DNA of 64,000 nt, taken from contig NZ_ATUE01000005.1 in NCBI RefSeq assembly GCF_000420045.1, positions 186,001 through 250,000 on the forward strand, given 5' to 3'. The notes beneath the pieces were generated by a model, which did no database searches, had not been told where the DNA came from, and saw only the letters and a program-made list of their open reading frames with translations. A program made the position numbers and the translations under genes. Positions 24,925 through 33,543 of the stretch are shown here, piece by piece (position 1 is the first letter of the stretch; each line of letters starts with the position of its first letter). Origin of the DNA: Perlucidibaca piscinae DSM 21586 (GTDB lineage Bacteria > Pseudomonadota > Gammaproteobacteria > Pseudomonadales > Moraxellaceae).

Positions 24925-25117
24925 TTGGCCGGAGCTGCCCGGAACCCGACAATGCCAACTGTCCCCGGAAGCGTCAACACGCGCCGGTGACCGGTTCCGG
25001 CGTCTTTGCGGCAGATGCCTCGAGCCTGCGTCCACGTCGGCGTCCACTCCCCTCTCTCAGGTCGTCTGCTATGGCACAATGGGGTGGATGACCGACGCTC
25101 AGGATGCTCCCTCCCTC

Positions 25118-26128
25118 ATGATTCCCCGTCTTGCCCTGACTCCGGGCGAACCCGCAGGCATCGGCCCCGACCTCGTCGTGCAGATTGCCCAACAGGCCTG
25201 GCCGGCCGAGCTGGTGGCTGTCGCGGATCCATCCCTGCTGACACGCGCCGCCGCCCGTCTGGGGCTGCCGCTGCGGCTGCATGACTTCGCCCCGGATGCG
25301 CCGGCCCGCATGCACCAGCCCGGCACACTGGCCGTGGCACCCGTCATGCTGGCTCGTCAGGAGGTCCCTGGCCAGCTTGACGCCGGCAATGCCGCCTATG
25401 TGCTGGAAACCCTGCGCGTCGCCTGCGATCTGGCCCTGGCCGGCCAGGTGCAGGCGCTGGTCACGGCGCCGGTGCAGAAGTCGGTGATCAACGCGGCCGG
25501 CGTGCCGTTCAGCGGTCATACCGAATACTTCCAGGCCCGCTGCGGCGTCGACCAGGTGGTGATGATGCTGGCCTGCCCCGGCCTGCGCGTGGCCCTGGCC
25601 ACCACCCACCTGCCCTTGCGCGCGGTAGCGGATGCCATCACCCCGGACCTGCTGACGCGGGTGCTGACCATCCTCGATGCCGACCTGCGCGACAAGTTCG
25701 GCATTGCCCGTCCGCGCATCCTGGTCACCGGCCTCAACCCGCATGCCGGCGAGGACGGCCACCTCGGTCGCGAGGAACTGGACGTGATCATTCCGACGCT
25801 GGACAGCCTGCGCACGCAGGGTCTGGATCTGACCGGACCGCTGCCCGCCGACACCCTGTTCACGCCGCGTCTGCTGGCCGGCGCCGATGCCGTGCTGGCC
25901 ATGTACCACGACCAAGGCCTGCCCGTGCTCAAGCACGCCGGCTTCGGCGAGGCCGTGAACATCACCCTGGGACTGCCTGTCATCCGCACCTCGGTTGACC
26001 ATGGCACCGCCCTGTCACTGGCCGGCAGCGGCCGTGCCGAGACCGGCAGCCTGTGTGCCGCCATCCGTGACGCCCTGACCATGGTGGCGGCACGCCACCC
26101 CGAGACCGCAGCCAAGGAGCCGGCATGA
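25118..26128 (+). CDS. pdxA: 4-hydroxythreonine-4-phosphate dehydrogenase
   Basis: Oxidises 4-phosphohydroxy-L-threonine in the DXP-dependent route to pyridoxal phosphate. The 336-residue protein opens LALTPGEPAGIGPDLV and carries the metal-binding histidines in SGHTEYF, GLNPHAGEDGH and MYHDQGLPVLKH. The ATG at 25118 fits the family N-terminus; in-frame ATGs at 25088 and 25079 would add about 10-13 residues and no start has a clear ribosome site. It overlaps rsmA as ATGA, the start of the conserved pdxA-rsmA-apaG-apaH run. Confidence 0.94.
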   Translation: MIPRLALTPGEPAGIGPDLVVQIAQQAWPAELVAVADPSLLTRAAARLGLPLRLHDFAPDAPARMHQPGTLAVAPVMLARQEVPGQLDAGNAAYVLETLRVACDLALAGQVQALVTAPVQKSVINAAGVPFSGHTEYFQARCGVDQVVMMLACPGLRVALATTHLPLRAVADAITPDLLTRVLTILDADLRDKFGIARPRILVTGLNPHAGEDGHLGREELDVIIPTLDSLRTQGLDLTGPLPADTLFTPRLLAGADAVLAMYHDQGLPVLKHAGFGEAVNITLGLPVIRTSVDHGTALSLAGSGRAETGSLCAAIRDALTMVAARHPETAAKEPA

Positions 26129-26943
26129 GCAGCAGACACTCCTCCCGCGTGGTCGAAGGCCATACCGCGCGCAAGCGCTTCGGCCAGAACTTCCTCAATG
26201 ACCAGCGCGTGATTCACCAGATCGTCGCCAGCTTCCAGCCGGCGCGCGACCAGAACGTGGTCGAGATCGGCCCCGGACTCGGCGCACTGACCAAGGTGCT
26301 GCTGCCGGCGCTGGGTCGCCTGCAGGTGGTCGAGCTGGACCGCGACCTGGCGGCACGACTGCCGCAGACCCTGGCCGGCCTCGGCGAACTGATCATCCAC
26401 GAGGGGGATGCCCTCGACTTCGACTTCACGCCACTGGCCAGCGCAGGCGCCGCCGATCTGCGCGTGATCGGCAACCTGCCCTACAACATCTCGACGCCAC
26501 TGATCTTTCATCTGCTCGGCCACAGCGGCGTGATCCGCGACATGCATTTCATGCTGCAGAAGGAGGTCATCGACCGCCTCTGCGCCGAGCCGGGCAGCAA
26601 CGATTACGGCCGCCTCAGCGTGATGGTGCAGTACCGCTGCCAGGCCGAGTGGCTGTTCGACGTGCCGCCGGAAGCCTTCAGTCCGCCGCCCAAGGTGACC
26701 TCGGCCATCGTGCGCCTGACCCCGCATGCGCAGCTGCCGCATCCCTGTCGCGACGAGCGCCTGCTGGGCGAGCTGGTCACTGCGGCCTTTACCATGCGTC
26801 GGAAAACCTTGCGCAATGCCCTCAAACGCTACCCGCCGGAGACGTTGGCGCGCGCCGGCGTGGATGGCGGCTGTCGCCCGGAAACCGTGTCCGTGGCAGA
26901 CTACGTGGCATTGACCAATGCCGTGGTGGAGCTGTCTTCATGA
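26125..26943 (+). CDS. rsmA: 16S rRNA adenine(1518/1519)-N6 dimethyltransferase
   Basis: Dimethylates two adjacent adenines near the 3' end of 16S rRNA (KsgA); loss gives kasugamycin resistance. The 272 residues show KRFGQNFLND at the N-terminus, the SAM motif VEIGPGLGALT, the acidic VVELDRD, and the catalytic GNLPYNIS. It starts inside the pdxA stop (ATGA) and ends overlapping apaG. Confidence 0.96.
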   Translation: MSSRHSSRVVEGHTARKRFGQNFLNDQRVIHQIVASFQPARDQNVVEIGPGLGALTKVLLPALGRLQVVELDRDLAARLPQTLAGLGELIIHEGDALDFDFTPLASAGAADLRVIGNLPYNISTPLIFHLLGHSGVIRDMHFMLQKEVIDRLCAEPGSNDYGRLSVMVQYRCQAEWLFDVPPEAFSPPPKVTSAIVRLTPHAQLPHPCRDERLLGELVTAAFTMRRKTLRNALKRYPPETLARAGVDGGCRPETVSVADYVALTNAVVELSS

Positions 26944-27335
26944 GTCAATCCGCACGTGCCGTGGACGCGCACGGCATCAGCGTCCAGGTACGCAGCGAGT
27001 ACCTGGCCGAGCCCTCGAACCCGCAGGAGAAGCGCTACGTCTTCGCCTACCACATCCGCATCAGCAACGAGGGACGGCGCACGGCCCGGCTGCTGACCCG
27101 GCACTGGATCATCACCGACGCCGAGGCGCGGGTGCAGGAAGTGCGTGGTGACGGCGTCATCGGCGAGCAGCCGACACTGGCCCCCGGCGAGTTCTTCGAA
27201 TACACCAGTGGCACCGTGCTGGAAACACCGGTGGGCAGCATGCACGGCTCCTACGGCATGATCGACGAGGTCGGCGAGCGCTTCGAGTCACCGATTCCGG
27301 CGTTCACCCTGGCGATTCCGCGCGTGCTGAACTGA
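26940..27335 (+). CDS. apaG: Co2+/Mg2+ efflux-associated protein ApaG
   Basis: A 131-residue beta-sandwich (ApaG/DUF525) protein whose biochemical role is unsettled; mutants in enteric bacteria affect cobalt resistance and magnesium efflux. The sequence has YVFAYHIRISNEG, LLTRHWIITDAEA and the Gly-rich VIGEQPTLAPGEFFEYTSG core. The ATG overlaps the rsmA stop (ATGA) and its own stop overlaps the apaH ATG (TGATG). Confidence 0.94.
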   Translation: MSQSARAVDAHGISVQVRSEYLAEPSNPQEKRYVFAYHIRISNEGRRTARLLTRHWIITDAEARVQEVRGDGVIGEQPTLAPGEFFEYTSGTVLETPVGSMHGSYGMIDEVGERFESPIPAFTLAIPRVLN

Positions 27336-28150
27336 TGGCGCACTATGCCATTGGCGACGTGCAGGGCTGCCGTGCCGCCCTTGAGGACCTGCTCGAACGC
27401 ATCGCCTTCGATCCCGCTGTCGACCGCCTGTATTTCGCCGGCGACCTGGTGGCGCGCGGGCCCGACTCGCTGGGCACGCTGCGCCTGATTCACGGCCTCG
27501 GTCCGCTGGTGGCCGACAGCGTGCTCGGCAACCACGACCTGCATCTGATCGCCGTGCACCATGGCCTGGCCCGCGCCAGGAGCAAGGACAACACCCAGGC
27601 CATCCTCGATGCCCCGGACCGGCAACCGCTGATGGACTGGCTGCAGCAGCGTCACCTGCTGCTGGAGCTGCCCGGTCATCATGTGCTTACCCATGCCGGC
27701 ATCCCGCCCGTCTGGTCGCTGGCGCAGGCGCGCCAGCACGCGCGCGAGGTCGAGCAGGCCCTGCGTGGCCCCGATGCCCGCGATTTTCTCGCCGCCATGT
27801 ACGGCAACGAGCCAGCCGGCTGGGATGACAGCCTCGCTGGCACCACGCGGCTGCGCGTTATCACCAACTTCCTCACCCGCATGCGCCTGCTCGATCCGCA
27901 GGGTGGCCTGGACTTCGCCTTCAAGGGGGAGCTGGCCGAGGCACCGCCGCATCTGCAGGCCTGGTTCGCGCTCGACAACCCCGGCCTCGGCGAGGCGCGC
28001 CTGCTGTTCGGGCATTGGGCCGCCCTGCTCGGTGATGCCTCGCCCTCGCCGCATGTCGCGCTCGACCATGGCTGTGTCTGGGGCCATCACCTGTGTGCCT
28101 GGAGACTGGAGGATGGCCAGCGCTTCCACAGCCGGCCGGGGCTGCAATGA
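27335..28150 (+). CDS. apaH: Symmetrical bis(5'-nucleosyl)-tetraphosphatase
   Basis: Hydrolyses Ap4A to two ADP, and can remove Np4 caps from RNA. The 271-residue metallophosphatase has the motifs GDVQGC, FAGDLVARGPDS, LGNHDLHL and a late THAGIPP histidine. It is coupled to apaG by a 1-nt overlap and to cca by overlap of its stop with the cca ATG. Confidence 0.96.
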   Translation: MAHYAIGDVQGCRAALEDLLERIAFDPAVDRLYFAGDLVARGPDSLGTLRLIHGLGPLVADSVLGNHDLHLIAVHHGLARARSKDNTQAILDAPDRQPLMDWLQQRHLLLELPGHHVLTHAGIPPVWSLAQARQHAREVEQALRGPDARDFLAAMYGNEPAGWDDSLAGTTRLRVITNFLTRMRLLDPQGGLDFAFKGELAEAPPHLQAWFALDNPGLGEARLLFGHWAALLGDASPSPHVALDHGCVWGHHLCAWRLEDGQRFHSRPGLQ

Positions 28151-29415
28151 TGGCCGGCGAGACGCCGCAGATCTATCGCGTCGGCGGTGCCGTGCGTGAT
28201 CGCCTGCTCGGACGTCCGTTCCACGAAATCGACTGGGTGGTGGTCGGCGCCGAGCCGTCATGGCTGCTGGACCGGGGCTATCGCCAGGTCGGTCGCGACT
28301 TTCCGGTCTTCCTGCACCCGCAGACCGGCGAGGAATATGCCCTGGCGCGCACCGAACGCAAGCAGGGGCAGGGCTACCACGGCTTCGTCTGCGACTTCAG
28401 CCCCGACATCACGCTGGAAGAGGACCTGCAGCGCCGTGACCTGACCATCAATGCCATGGCCGAGCTGCCGGATGGCAGCGTGGTGGACCCCTGGGGCGGC
28501 CGGGCAGATCTCGACGGACGCTGGCTGCGGCATGTCTCGCCCGCCTTTGCCGAAGATCCGCTGCGCGTGCTGCGCGTGGCGCGCTTTGCCGCCCGCTACC
28601 ATGACCTGGGCTTCCGGGTCGCCCCGGAAACACTGGCGCTGATGCGGCAGCTCGGCGACAGCGGCGAGCTCGCGGCGCTGACACCCGAGCGAGTCTGGCA
28701 GGAGACCGAACGCGCCCTTGGCGAGGCGCATCCGGCCGTGTATTTCGAGGTGTTGCGTGCCTGCGGCGCCCTGCGCGTGCTGTTTCCCGAAGTCGCCAAC
28801 TGCTTCGGCGTGCCGCAGCGTGACGACTACCACCCGGAGGTCGACACCGGGCTGCACATCCTGCTCTGTCTGGCCCAGGCGGCCCGGCTGACGCCATCGA
28901 CACGCATCCGCTTCGCGGTGCTGGTGCATGATCTCGGCAAGGCACTGACACCCACTGACGTGCTGCCTCGTCACAGCGGGCACGAGCGCCGGGGGCTGCC
29001 GCTGATTCGCCAGGTCTGTGCCCGCCTCAAGGTGCCGAAAGCCACGCAGGAGCTGGCATTGCTGGTCGGTGAGTTCCACCTCGACTGCCACCGGGCCGAC
29101 GAGCTGCGCGGAGATACCCTGCTGGCCAGACTTGAGGCGCTGGACGCCTGGCGCCGGCCGGAGCGATTCGAGGAGTTTCTGCTGGCCTGCGAGGCCGATG
29201 CCCGTGGCCGCACCGGCCTTGAAGACATTCCCTACTGGCAGGCTGACTACTGGCGTGGCGCTCAGCAGTGTGGGCAAATAGACGTGGCCGACTGGCTGGC
29301 GCGCGGCATCCAGGGCATGGAGCTCGCGGCACAGCTGAAGGCAACCCGTCGCGAACGGCTGTGCGCCTATCGCGACGCTCATCGCGCCCGACGAGAGTCA
29401 CTCAATGCCCGCTGA
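28147..29415 (+). CDS. cca: Multifunctional CCA tRNA nucleotidyltransferase
   Basis: Adds or repairs the 3' CCA of tRNAs. The 422-residue protein has the class II motif YRVGGAVRDRLLG, the flexible-loop block EDLQRRDLTINAMAE, and a C-terminal HD domain (VLVHDLGKAL...HSGHERRG), which in E. coli-type enzymes gives phosphatase and phosphodiesterase activity. ATG 28147 and ATG 28150 are adjacent; both overlap the apaH stop. It overlaps the next SDR gene by 11 nt, so these genes form one tight operon. Confidence 0.95.
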   Translation: MMAGETPQIYRVGGAVRDRLLGRPFHEIDWVVVGAEPSWLLDRGYRQVGRDFPVFLHPQTGEEYALARTERKQGQGYHGFVCDFSPDITLEEDLQRRDLTINAMAELPDGSVVDPWGGRADLDGRWLRHVSPAFAEDPLRVLRVARFAARYHDLGFRVAPETLALMRQLGDSGELAALTPERVWQETERALGEAHPAVYFEVLRACGALRVLFPEVANCFGVPQRDDYHPEVDTGLHILLCLAQAARLTPSTRIRFAVLVHDLGKALTPTDVLPRHSGHERRGLPLIRQVCARLKVPKATQELALLVGEFHLDCHRADELRGDTLLARLEALDAWRRPERFEEFLLACEADARGRTGLEDIPYWQADYWRGAQQCGQIDVADWLARGIQGMELAAQLKATRRERLCAYRDAHRARRESLNAR

Positions 29416-30154
29416 CCACCCTGTTGTCCTGATCACCGGCGCCGGCCGCCGCGTCGGCGCCGCCACCGCGCGCCAGCTTCATGCCCGGGGCTGGACCGTG
29501 CTGCTGCACTGCCGGCGCAGCCGTGACGATGCCGACCGCCTGGCTGCCGAGCTCAATGCGCTGCGTGCCGGTTCCGCCCATGTCCTGGTCGCCGATCTCG
29601 ATGATCCGTCAGTCATCACGCCGCTGGCCGAGGCTGCCATCGCCGCCTGCGGTCGCCTTGATGCCCTGGTCAACAACGCCTCGACCTTCCACCCTACGCC
29701 GGTCGGCGACATCACCGACGCGGACTGGGATCGCCTGTTTGGCAGCAACGCCCGCGCGCCGCTGTTCCTGACCCAGGCACTGGCGCCGGCCCTGCGTGCG
29801 TCCGGCCGTGGCGCCGTGGTCAACATCACTGACATCCATGCCGACTACCCGCTCGCCGGGCACGTGGTCTACTGCATGGCCAAGGCCGCGCTGGCGGCGA
29901 TGACCAAGGCACTGGCCAAGGATCTGGCCCCGGCGGTTCGCGTCAATGGCGTGGCACCGGGCGCCATTCTCTGGCCGGAGGGTGAGGGCGAGATGGATGC
30001 CGACCTGCAGCGCGAGATCCTGCGCAGCATCCCGCTGGGTCGCGAGGGCGGCGTCGACGCGATTGCCGAGACCGTGACCTACCTGATCACCGGCGCCAGC
30101 TACATCAGCGGACAGATTGTTGCCGTCGACGGCGGGCGCAGCGTCTGGGGCTGA
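29405..30154 (+). CDS. Pteridine reductase-like short-chain dehydrogenase
   Basis: A 249-residue SDR. The N-terminal TGAGRRVG has the basic residue pair of NADPH-specific pteridine reductases (PTR1/FolM type) instead of the common TGxxxGxG. NNAS, the YCMAK catalytic Tyr-Lys pair, and GAILWPEGEG follow. FolM-type enzymes reduce dihydrobiopterin/dihydromonapterin or dihydrofolate. It is convergent with folB (54 bp apart), which strengthens a pterin role. Substrate is inferred from motif and context. It overlaps the cca 3' end. Confidence 0.82.
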   Translation: MPADHPVVLITGAGRRVGAATARQLHARGWTVLLHCRRSRDDADRLAAELNALRAGSAHVLVADLDDPSVITPLAEAAIAACGRLDALVNNASTFHPTPVGDITDADWDRLFGSNARAPLFLTQALAPALRASGRGAVVNITDIHADYPLAGHVVYCMAKAALAAMTKALAKDLAPAVRVNGVAPGAILWPEGEGEMDADLQREILRSIPLGREGGVDAIAETVTYLITGASYISGQIVAVDGGRSVWG

Positions 30155-30208
30155 ACGCAGGCGTCCGACCGGAGGCCGCACGAGCTGTCGGCGCGTGGCA
30201 CGTGGTGC

Positions 30209-30574
30209 TCAGGCCATGGCCGGCCGGGTGCCGCGCTCGATCAGCACGCCAACGTCAAACGCACCGCGCACCGCACCCGGCTTGCTCACACGCAGACGCA
30301 GCCAGGGCACGTGGAACTCGTCACGCAGGATGCCCCAGATGGACTCCGCCAGGGTCTCGACGAGCTGGAAATGCGCCGAGGACACATGCGCCTTCAGACG
30401 CTCCGATACCGCGCGGTAATCAAGGGCATCGACGATGGCGTCGCTGGCCGCTGCCGGCCGGATGTCCCAGGCCATCTCCAGGTCCAGACTCAGGGTCTGC
30501 TGGATGCGGCGTTCCCACTGGAACATGCCGATCACGGTGTCGATCTTGAAGTCCCGGATATACACAATGTCCAC
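30209..30574 (-). CDS. folB: Dihydroneopterin aldolase
   Basis: Cleaves (and epimerises) 7,8-dihydroneopterin in folate synthesis. The 121-residue protein begins MDIVYIRDFKIDTVIGMFQWE (GTG start), with the catalytic Glu22-type position and a later LDYRAVSE block; VSKPGAV is the active-site lysine segment. It is divergent from plsY (65 bp) and convergent with the SDR gene, as in many Pseudomonadales. Confidence 0.93.
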   Translation of the reverse strand: MDIVYIRDFKIDTVIGMFQWERRIQQTLSLDLEMAWDIRPAAASDAIVDALDYRAVSERLKAHVSSAHFQLVETLAESIWGILRDEFHVPWLRLRVSKPGAVRGAFDVGVLIERGTRPAMA

Positions 30575-30639
30575 TGCAGCCCTCGTCGCCGGATGACCTC
30601 CTTGCTAGGATGCCATAACCTTCTGTGCCGGAGCCCCCG

Positions 30640-31233
30640 ATGAGCCCTGACCTGCTTGCGTTTGCGGCGCTGATTCTCGCCTATCTGCTGGGTTCTGTCT
30701 CGGCCGCCATCATCGTCTGCCGCCTCATGGGCCTGCCCGACCCGCGCACCGATGGCTCCGGCAATCCCGGCACCACCAACGTGCTGCGGCTCGGCGGCAA
30801 GCCAGCCGCCCTGCTGACCCTCACCGGCGACATGCTCAAGGGCGTGATTCCGGTGCTGATCGGTCGCGAGCTGGGCATGGACGACATGCTGCTAAGCGCG
30901 ATCGGCTTCGCCGCCTTTCTCGGCCACCTTTACCCGATCTTTTTCCGCTTCGAGGGCGGCAAGGGCGTGGCCACGGCGCTGGGCGTGCTGCTGGCCCTGC
31001 ACTGGCAGGTCGGCATGTTCGTGATCGTGCTATGGATAGCCGGCTTCGCGCTCACGCGCATCTCGTCGGTCGGCGCCATCACCGCCTTCGTGGCCGCCCC
31101 CTTTCTCGCCAACTGGCTGATGCCGGAGGCCATGCTGGGCGTGGTCGGCATGAGCCTGCTGCTGCTGGCGCGGCACAAGGAAAACATCAAGGCGCTGATC
31201 GAGGGACGGGAGCGGAAGTTCGGGGGCAAATAA
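30640..31233 (+). CDS. plsY: Acyl-phosphate:glycerol-3-phosphate acyltransferase
   Basis: Inner-membrane enzyme that acylates glycerol 3-phosphate with acyl-phosphate (PlsX product) in phospholipid synthesis. The 197-residue protein has five predicted helices and the three conserved loops: SGNPGTTNVLR, GHLYPIFFRFEGGKGVATALG and RHKENIKAL. The ATG at 30640 is preceded by GGAG at 6 nt spacing; a GTG at 30625 is less likely. It is adjacent to folB and converges on tsaD across a 316-bp gap holding two large inverted repeats. Confidence 0.95.
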   Translation: MSPDLLAFAALILAYLLGSVSAAIIVCRLMGLPDPRTDGSGNPGTTNVLRLGGKPAALLTLTGDMLKGVIPVLIGRELGMDDMLLSAIGFAAFLGHLYPIFFRFEGGKGVATALGVLLALHWQVGMFVIVLWIAGFALTRISSVGAITAFVAAPFLANWLMPEAMLGVVGMSLLLLARHKENIKALIEGRERKFGGK

Positions 31234-31256
31234 TCGGACATATCGTTGGTGTGCAG

Positions 31257-31353
31257 GGCGGGGAACAGCCGTCAAAACACGCCGTGAATACATCCCTGTA
31301 GGCTCGCGCACGCCATCCATGGCGTGCGACGGTTTTGACAGCTGCTCCCCGCC
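31257..31353. repeat. Extragenic inverted-repeat element, copy 1
   Basis: A 22-nt arm (31257-31278) pairs with 31332-31353 with two mismatches. Inside lie the perfect hairpin at 31308-31327 (GCACGCCAT-CC-ATGGCGTGC) and the words GTGAATACATCCCTG and GGCTCG. Read on the minus strand the core matches copy 2 (31433-31539): AAAACCGT, CATGGATG, CGAGCC, CAGGGA and TTCACGGCG occur in the same order and spacing. The copies face opposite ways. There is no gene inside; it may also end plsY transcription. Confidence 0.8.
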
Positions 31354-31432
31354 CCGCAGCAGGCAGTCCGTTGTGCGACTGAGCCGTCGTCTTGTTACTG
31401 CTTCTCTTGAGCATCCGTAGTAACTGTCGAAT

Positions 31433-31539
31433 CGCTGGCGGATGCGTATCTGTGGAAAACCGTGCGAGGCATGGATGCCGAGCCGAGCCCCCAGGGACGG
31501 GTTCACGGCGAGTTTTCCACAGATACGCATCCGCCAGCG
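31433..31539. repeat. Extragenic inverted-repeat element, copy 2
   Basis: A perfect 28-bp inverted repeat (31433-31460 against 31512-31539) encloses 51 nt. The core holds GGCAT-GG-ATGCC (31468-31479), the words CGAGCC, CAGGGACGG and TTCACGGCG, and CCGTG/CACGG that extend the outer stem. The core is shared with copy 1 but the outer arms differ in sequence while each remains self-complementary. It ends 10 bp before the tsaD stop. The 79 bp between the two copies show nothing else. Confidence 0.85.
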
Positions 31540-31549
31540 CTCAACAGAT

Positions 31550-32578
31550 CTACCCGACCGCCGGCAACTCCGTCATCGGCCAGCGCGCCTTGACGCTGAC
31601 CTCCAGACCCGCCCGTTCGCCCGCGCGCAGACGCTGGCAGCCCGCGTAGGCGATCATGGCACCGTTGTCGGTGCAGAACGCTGGTGCCGGGTAGAAGGCC
31701 TCGCCGCCCAGCGGTTTCAGTGCCTCGGCAAGATCATGGCGCAGCTTGCGGTTGGCGCTGACGCCACCGGCCAGCACCAGACGCTTGAGGCCGGTTTCCT
31801 TGAGCGCGCGCAGACACTTGCGAATCAGGGTGTCCACGGCGGCAGCCTCGAAGCTGGCGCAGAGGTCGGCGGTCTTTTGCGGGTAGTCCGGCGTCTGGTT
31901 GCGCGCAGTGAGCACAGCGGTCTTGAGGCCGCTGAAGGAGAAGTCCAGTCCGGGGCGATCAAGCATGGGGCGCGGGAAGGCGAATGCCTCGGGGTTGCCC
32001 TGCAGCGCCAGACGAGCCACCTCGGGACCGCCGGGATAGTTCAGGTCCAGCATCTTGGCGACCTTGTCGAAGGCCTCGCCGGCAGCATCGTCGATGGACT
32101 CGCCCAGGAGCTGGTAGCGACCGATGCCATCCACGCGCATGAGCTGGGTATGACCGCCGGACACCAGCAATGCCACGAAGGGAAACCCGGGCGCACGTGC
32201 TTCCAGCAGGGGCGCCAGCAGATGGCCCTCCATGTGGTGCACGGGTATCGCCGGCACCTTCCAGGCATAGGCCAGGGAGCGTGCCATCAGGGCACCGGTG
32301 AGCAGGGCGCCGGCGAGACCGGGGCCGGCCGTGTAGGCGATGCCGCCGATGTCCTGCGGCTGGCAGCCGGCAGCCGTCATGACCTCGCGCACCAGCGGCA
32401 CCAGCTTGCGGATGTGGTCGCGCGAGGCCAGCTCGGGCACCACGCCGCCGTAGTCGGCATGCATGTCGATCTGGCTGTAGAGACGGTGCGCGAGCAGGCC
32501 CTCGCCAGCCGGCAGGGCGTCATCGAAGATGGCGACACCGGTCTCGTCGCAGGAGGTTTCAATGCCGAGCACGCGCAT
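31550..32578 (-). CDS. tsaD: tRNA N6-adenosine threonylcarbamoyltransferase
   Basis: Transfers threonylcarbamoyl to A37 of ANN-decoding tRNAs, working with TsaB, TsaE and TsaC. The 342-residue ASKHA protein begins MRVLGIETSCDETGVAIFDD, has the metal motif HHMEGHL, and LVSGGHTQLM and LVLAGGVSANR nucleotide-site blocks. It is divergent from rpsU, the classical arrangement. tsaE is also in this window (62413-62886). Confidence 0.96.
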   Translation of the reverse strand: MRVLGIETSCDETGVAIFDDALPAGEGLLAHRLYSQIDMHADYGGVVPELASRDHIRKLVPLVREVMTAAGCQPQDIGGIAYTAGPGLAGALLTGALMARSLAYAWKVPAIPVHHMEGHLLAPLLEARAPGFPFVALLVSGGHTQLMRVDGIGRYQLLGESIDDAAGEAFDKVAKMLDLNYPGGPEVARLALQGNPEAFAFPRPMLDRPGLDFSFSGLKTAVLTARNQTPDYPQKTADLCASFEAAAVDTLIRKCLRALKETGLKRLVLAGGVSANRKLRHDLAEALKPLGGEAFYPAPAFCTDNGAMIAYAGCQRLRAGERAGLEVSVKARWPMTELPAVG

Positions 32579-32638
32579 GCGGTATCCTTGTTTCTGGGCG
32601 TCTTAAAGGCGGGAAGTGTAGCGTTGCTGCCAAGGGAT

Positions 32639-32667
32639 TTGCCATTGCGCGCAGATCTGGCTAAAAT
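32639..32667 (+). promoter_or_regulatory. Sigma70 promoter for rpsU
   Basis: TTGCCA (32639-32644), a 17-bp spacer and TAAAAT (32662-32667) lie 52 bp upstream of the rpsU ATG in the divergent tsaD-rpsU gap. Confidence 0.75.
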
Positions 32668-32719
32668 CCGCGCCCCACGACTGTCTGTCGTCCCCATTCA
32701 GCGTTACAGGTGAGCATAC

Positions 32720-32935
32720 ATGCCCCAGGTCAAAGTGAAAGAAGGCGAACCGTTTGACGTCGCCCTGCGTCGTTTCAAGCGTTCCTGCGAAAAGGCCGGT
32801 GTGCTGGCTGACGTGCGCAAGCGCGAGTTCTTCGAGAAGCCGACGCAGGAGCGCAAGCGCAAGGCCGCTGCCGCTGTGAAGCGCCACGCCAAGAAGGTCC
32901 AGCGCGAAGCCGTCAAGACCACGCGTCTGTACTGA
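32720..32935 (+). CDS. rpsU: 30S ribosomal protein S21
   Basis: A 71-residue, highly basic ribosomal protein that helps 30S subunits initiate translation. The sequence MPQVKVKEGEPFDVALRRF and the Arg/Lys-rich tail (KRKAAAAVKRHAKK) are characteristic. It heads the macromolecular synthesis group rpsU-yqeY-dnaG-rpoD and has its own promoter. Confidence 0.97.
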   Translation: MPQVKVKEGEPFDVALRRFKRSCEKAGVLADVRKREFFEKPTQERKRKAAAAVKRHAKKVQREAVKTTRLY

Positions 32936-32996
32936 TCCCTGCGCCCGTTCGGGATGACCGGTCCTGGTCGTCCCGGGCGTCTGGAAATGCCTCGCC

Positions 32997-33443
32997 ATGC
33001 CCGCTCTGAAAGACCGTCTGACCCAAGCCATGAAAGATGCCATGCGCGCGCAGGACAAGCCGCGTCTCGGTGTCGTTCGCATGGCCCTGGCTGCCATCAA
33101 GCAGATCGAGGTCGACGAGCGCATCGAGCTTGATGACGCACGCACGCTGGCCGTTCTGGAAAAGCTGGTCAAGCAGCGTCGCGAGTCGGCAACTGCCTAC
33201 GAGCAGGGCGGACGTCCGGAGCTGGCTGCCGGGGAGCTGGCGGAAATCACCGTGCTGCAGAGCTTCCTGCCCGAGCCCTTGTCCGAGGCCGAGCTCGATG
33301 CGCTGATTTCGGCCGCCATCGCCGAAGCCGGCGCCACCTCGGCCCGCGACATGGGCAAGGTGATGAATCTGCTGCGACCCATGGTTGCCGGTCGTGCCGA
33401 TGTCGGCGCCCTGTCGCAGCGCGTGAAATCCCGCCTGAGCTGA
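32997..33443 (+). CDS. yqeY: GatB/YqeY domain protein
   Basis: A 148-residue helical protein of the YqeY family, related to the C-terminal tRNA-binding part of amidotransferase GatB. The opening LKDRLTQAMKDAMRAQDK, the middle LEKLVKQRRESATAYEQGGRPELA, and the end MGKVMNLL...GRADVGALSQRVK are family blocks. Its role is not settled; it may bind tRNA. It stands between rpsU and dnaG, as in Pseudomonas. Confidence 0.92.
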   Translation: MPALKDRLTQAMKDAMRAQDKPRLGVVRMALAAIKQIEVDERIELDDARTLAVLEKLVKQRRESATAYEQGGRPELAAGELAEITVLQSFLPEPLSEAELDALISAAIAEAGATSARDMGKVMNLLRPMVAGRADVGALSQRVKSRLS

Positions 33444-33543
33444 CCGCGTCAGCTGCTGCACCGCGTCTCGCCAAGGCGTCACGGTGTTGCCTGTCCGTTT
33501 GCGCTGACGCACACTGCCTGCTCCATTCGCGGACACCACACGC

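Noticed and set aside
24857..25117. A small gene in the gap between the kinase and pdxA
   Set aside because: Open frames here lack ribosome sites and overlap the promoter regions; no recognisable product.
31234..31549. A CRISPR array or insertion sequence between plsY and tsaD
   Set aside because: There are only two inverted elements in opposite orientation, no regular spacers, no transposase frame and no visible target duplication.
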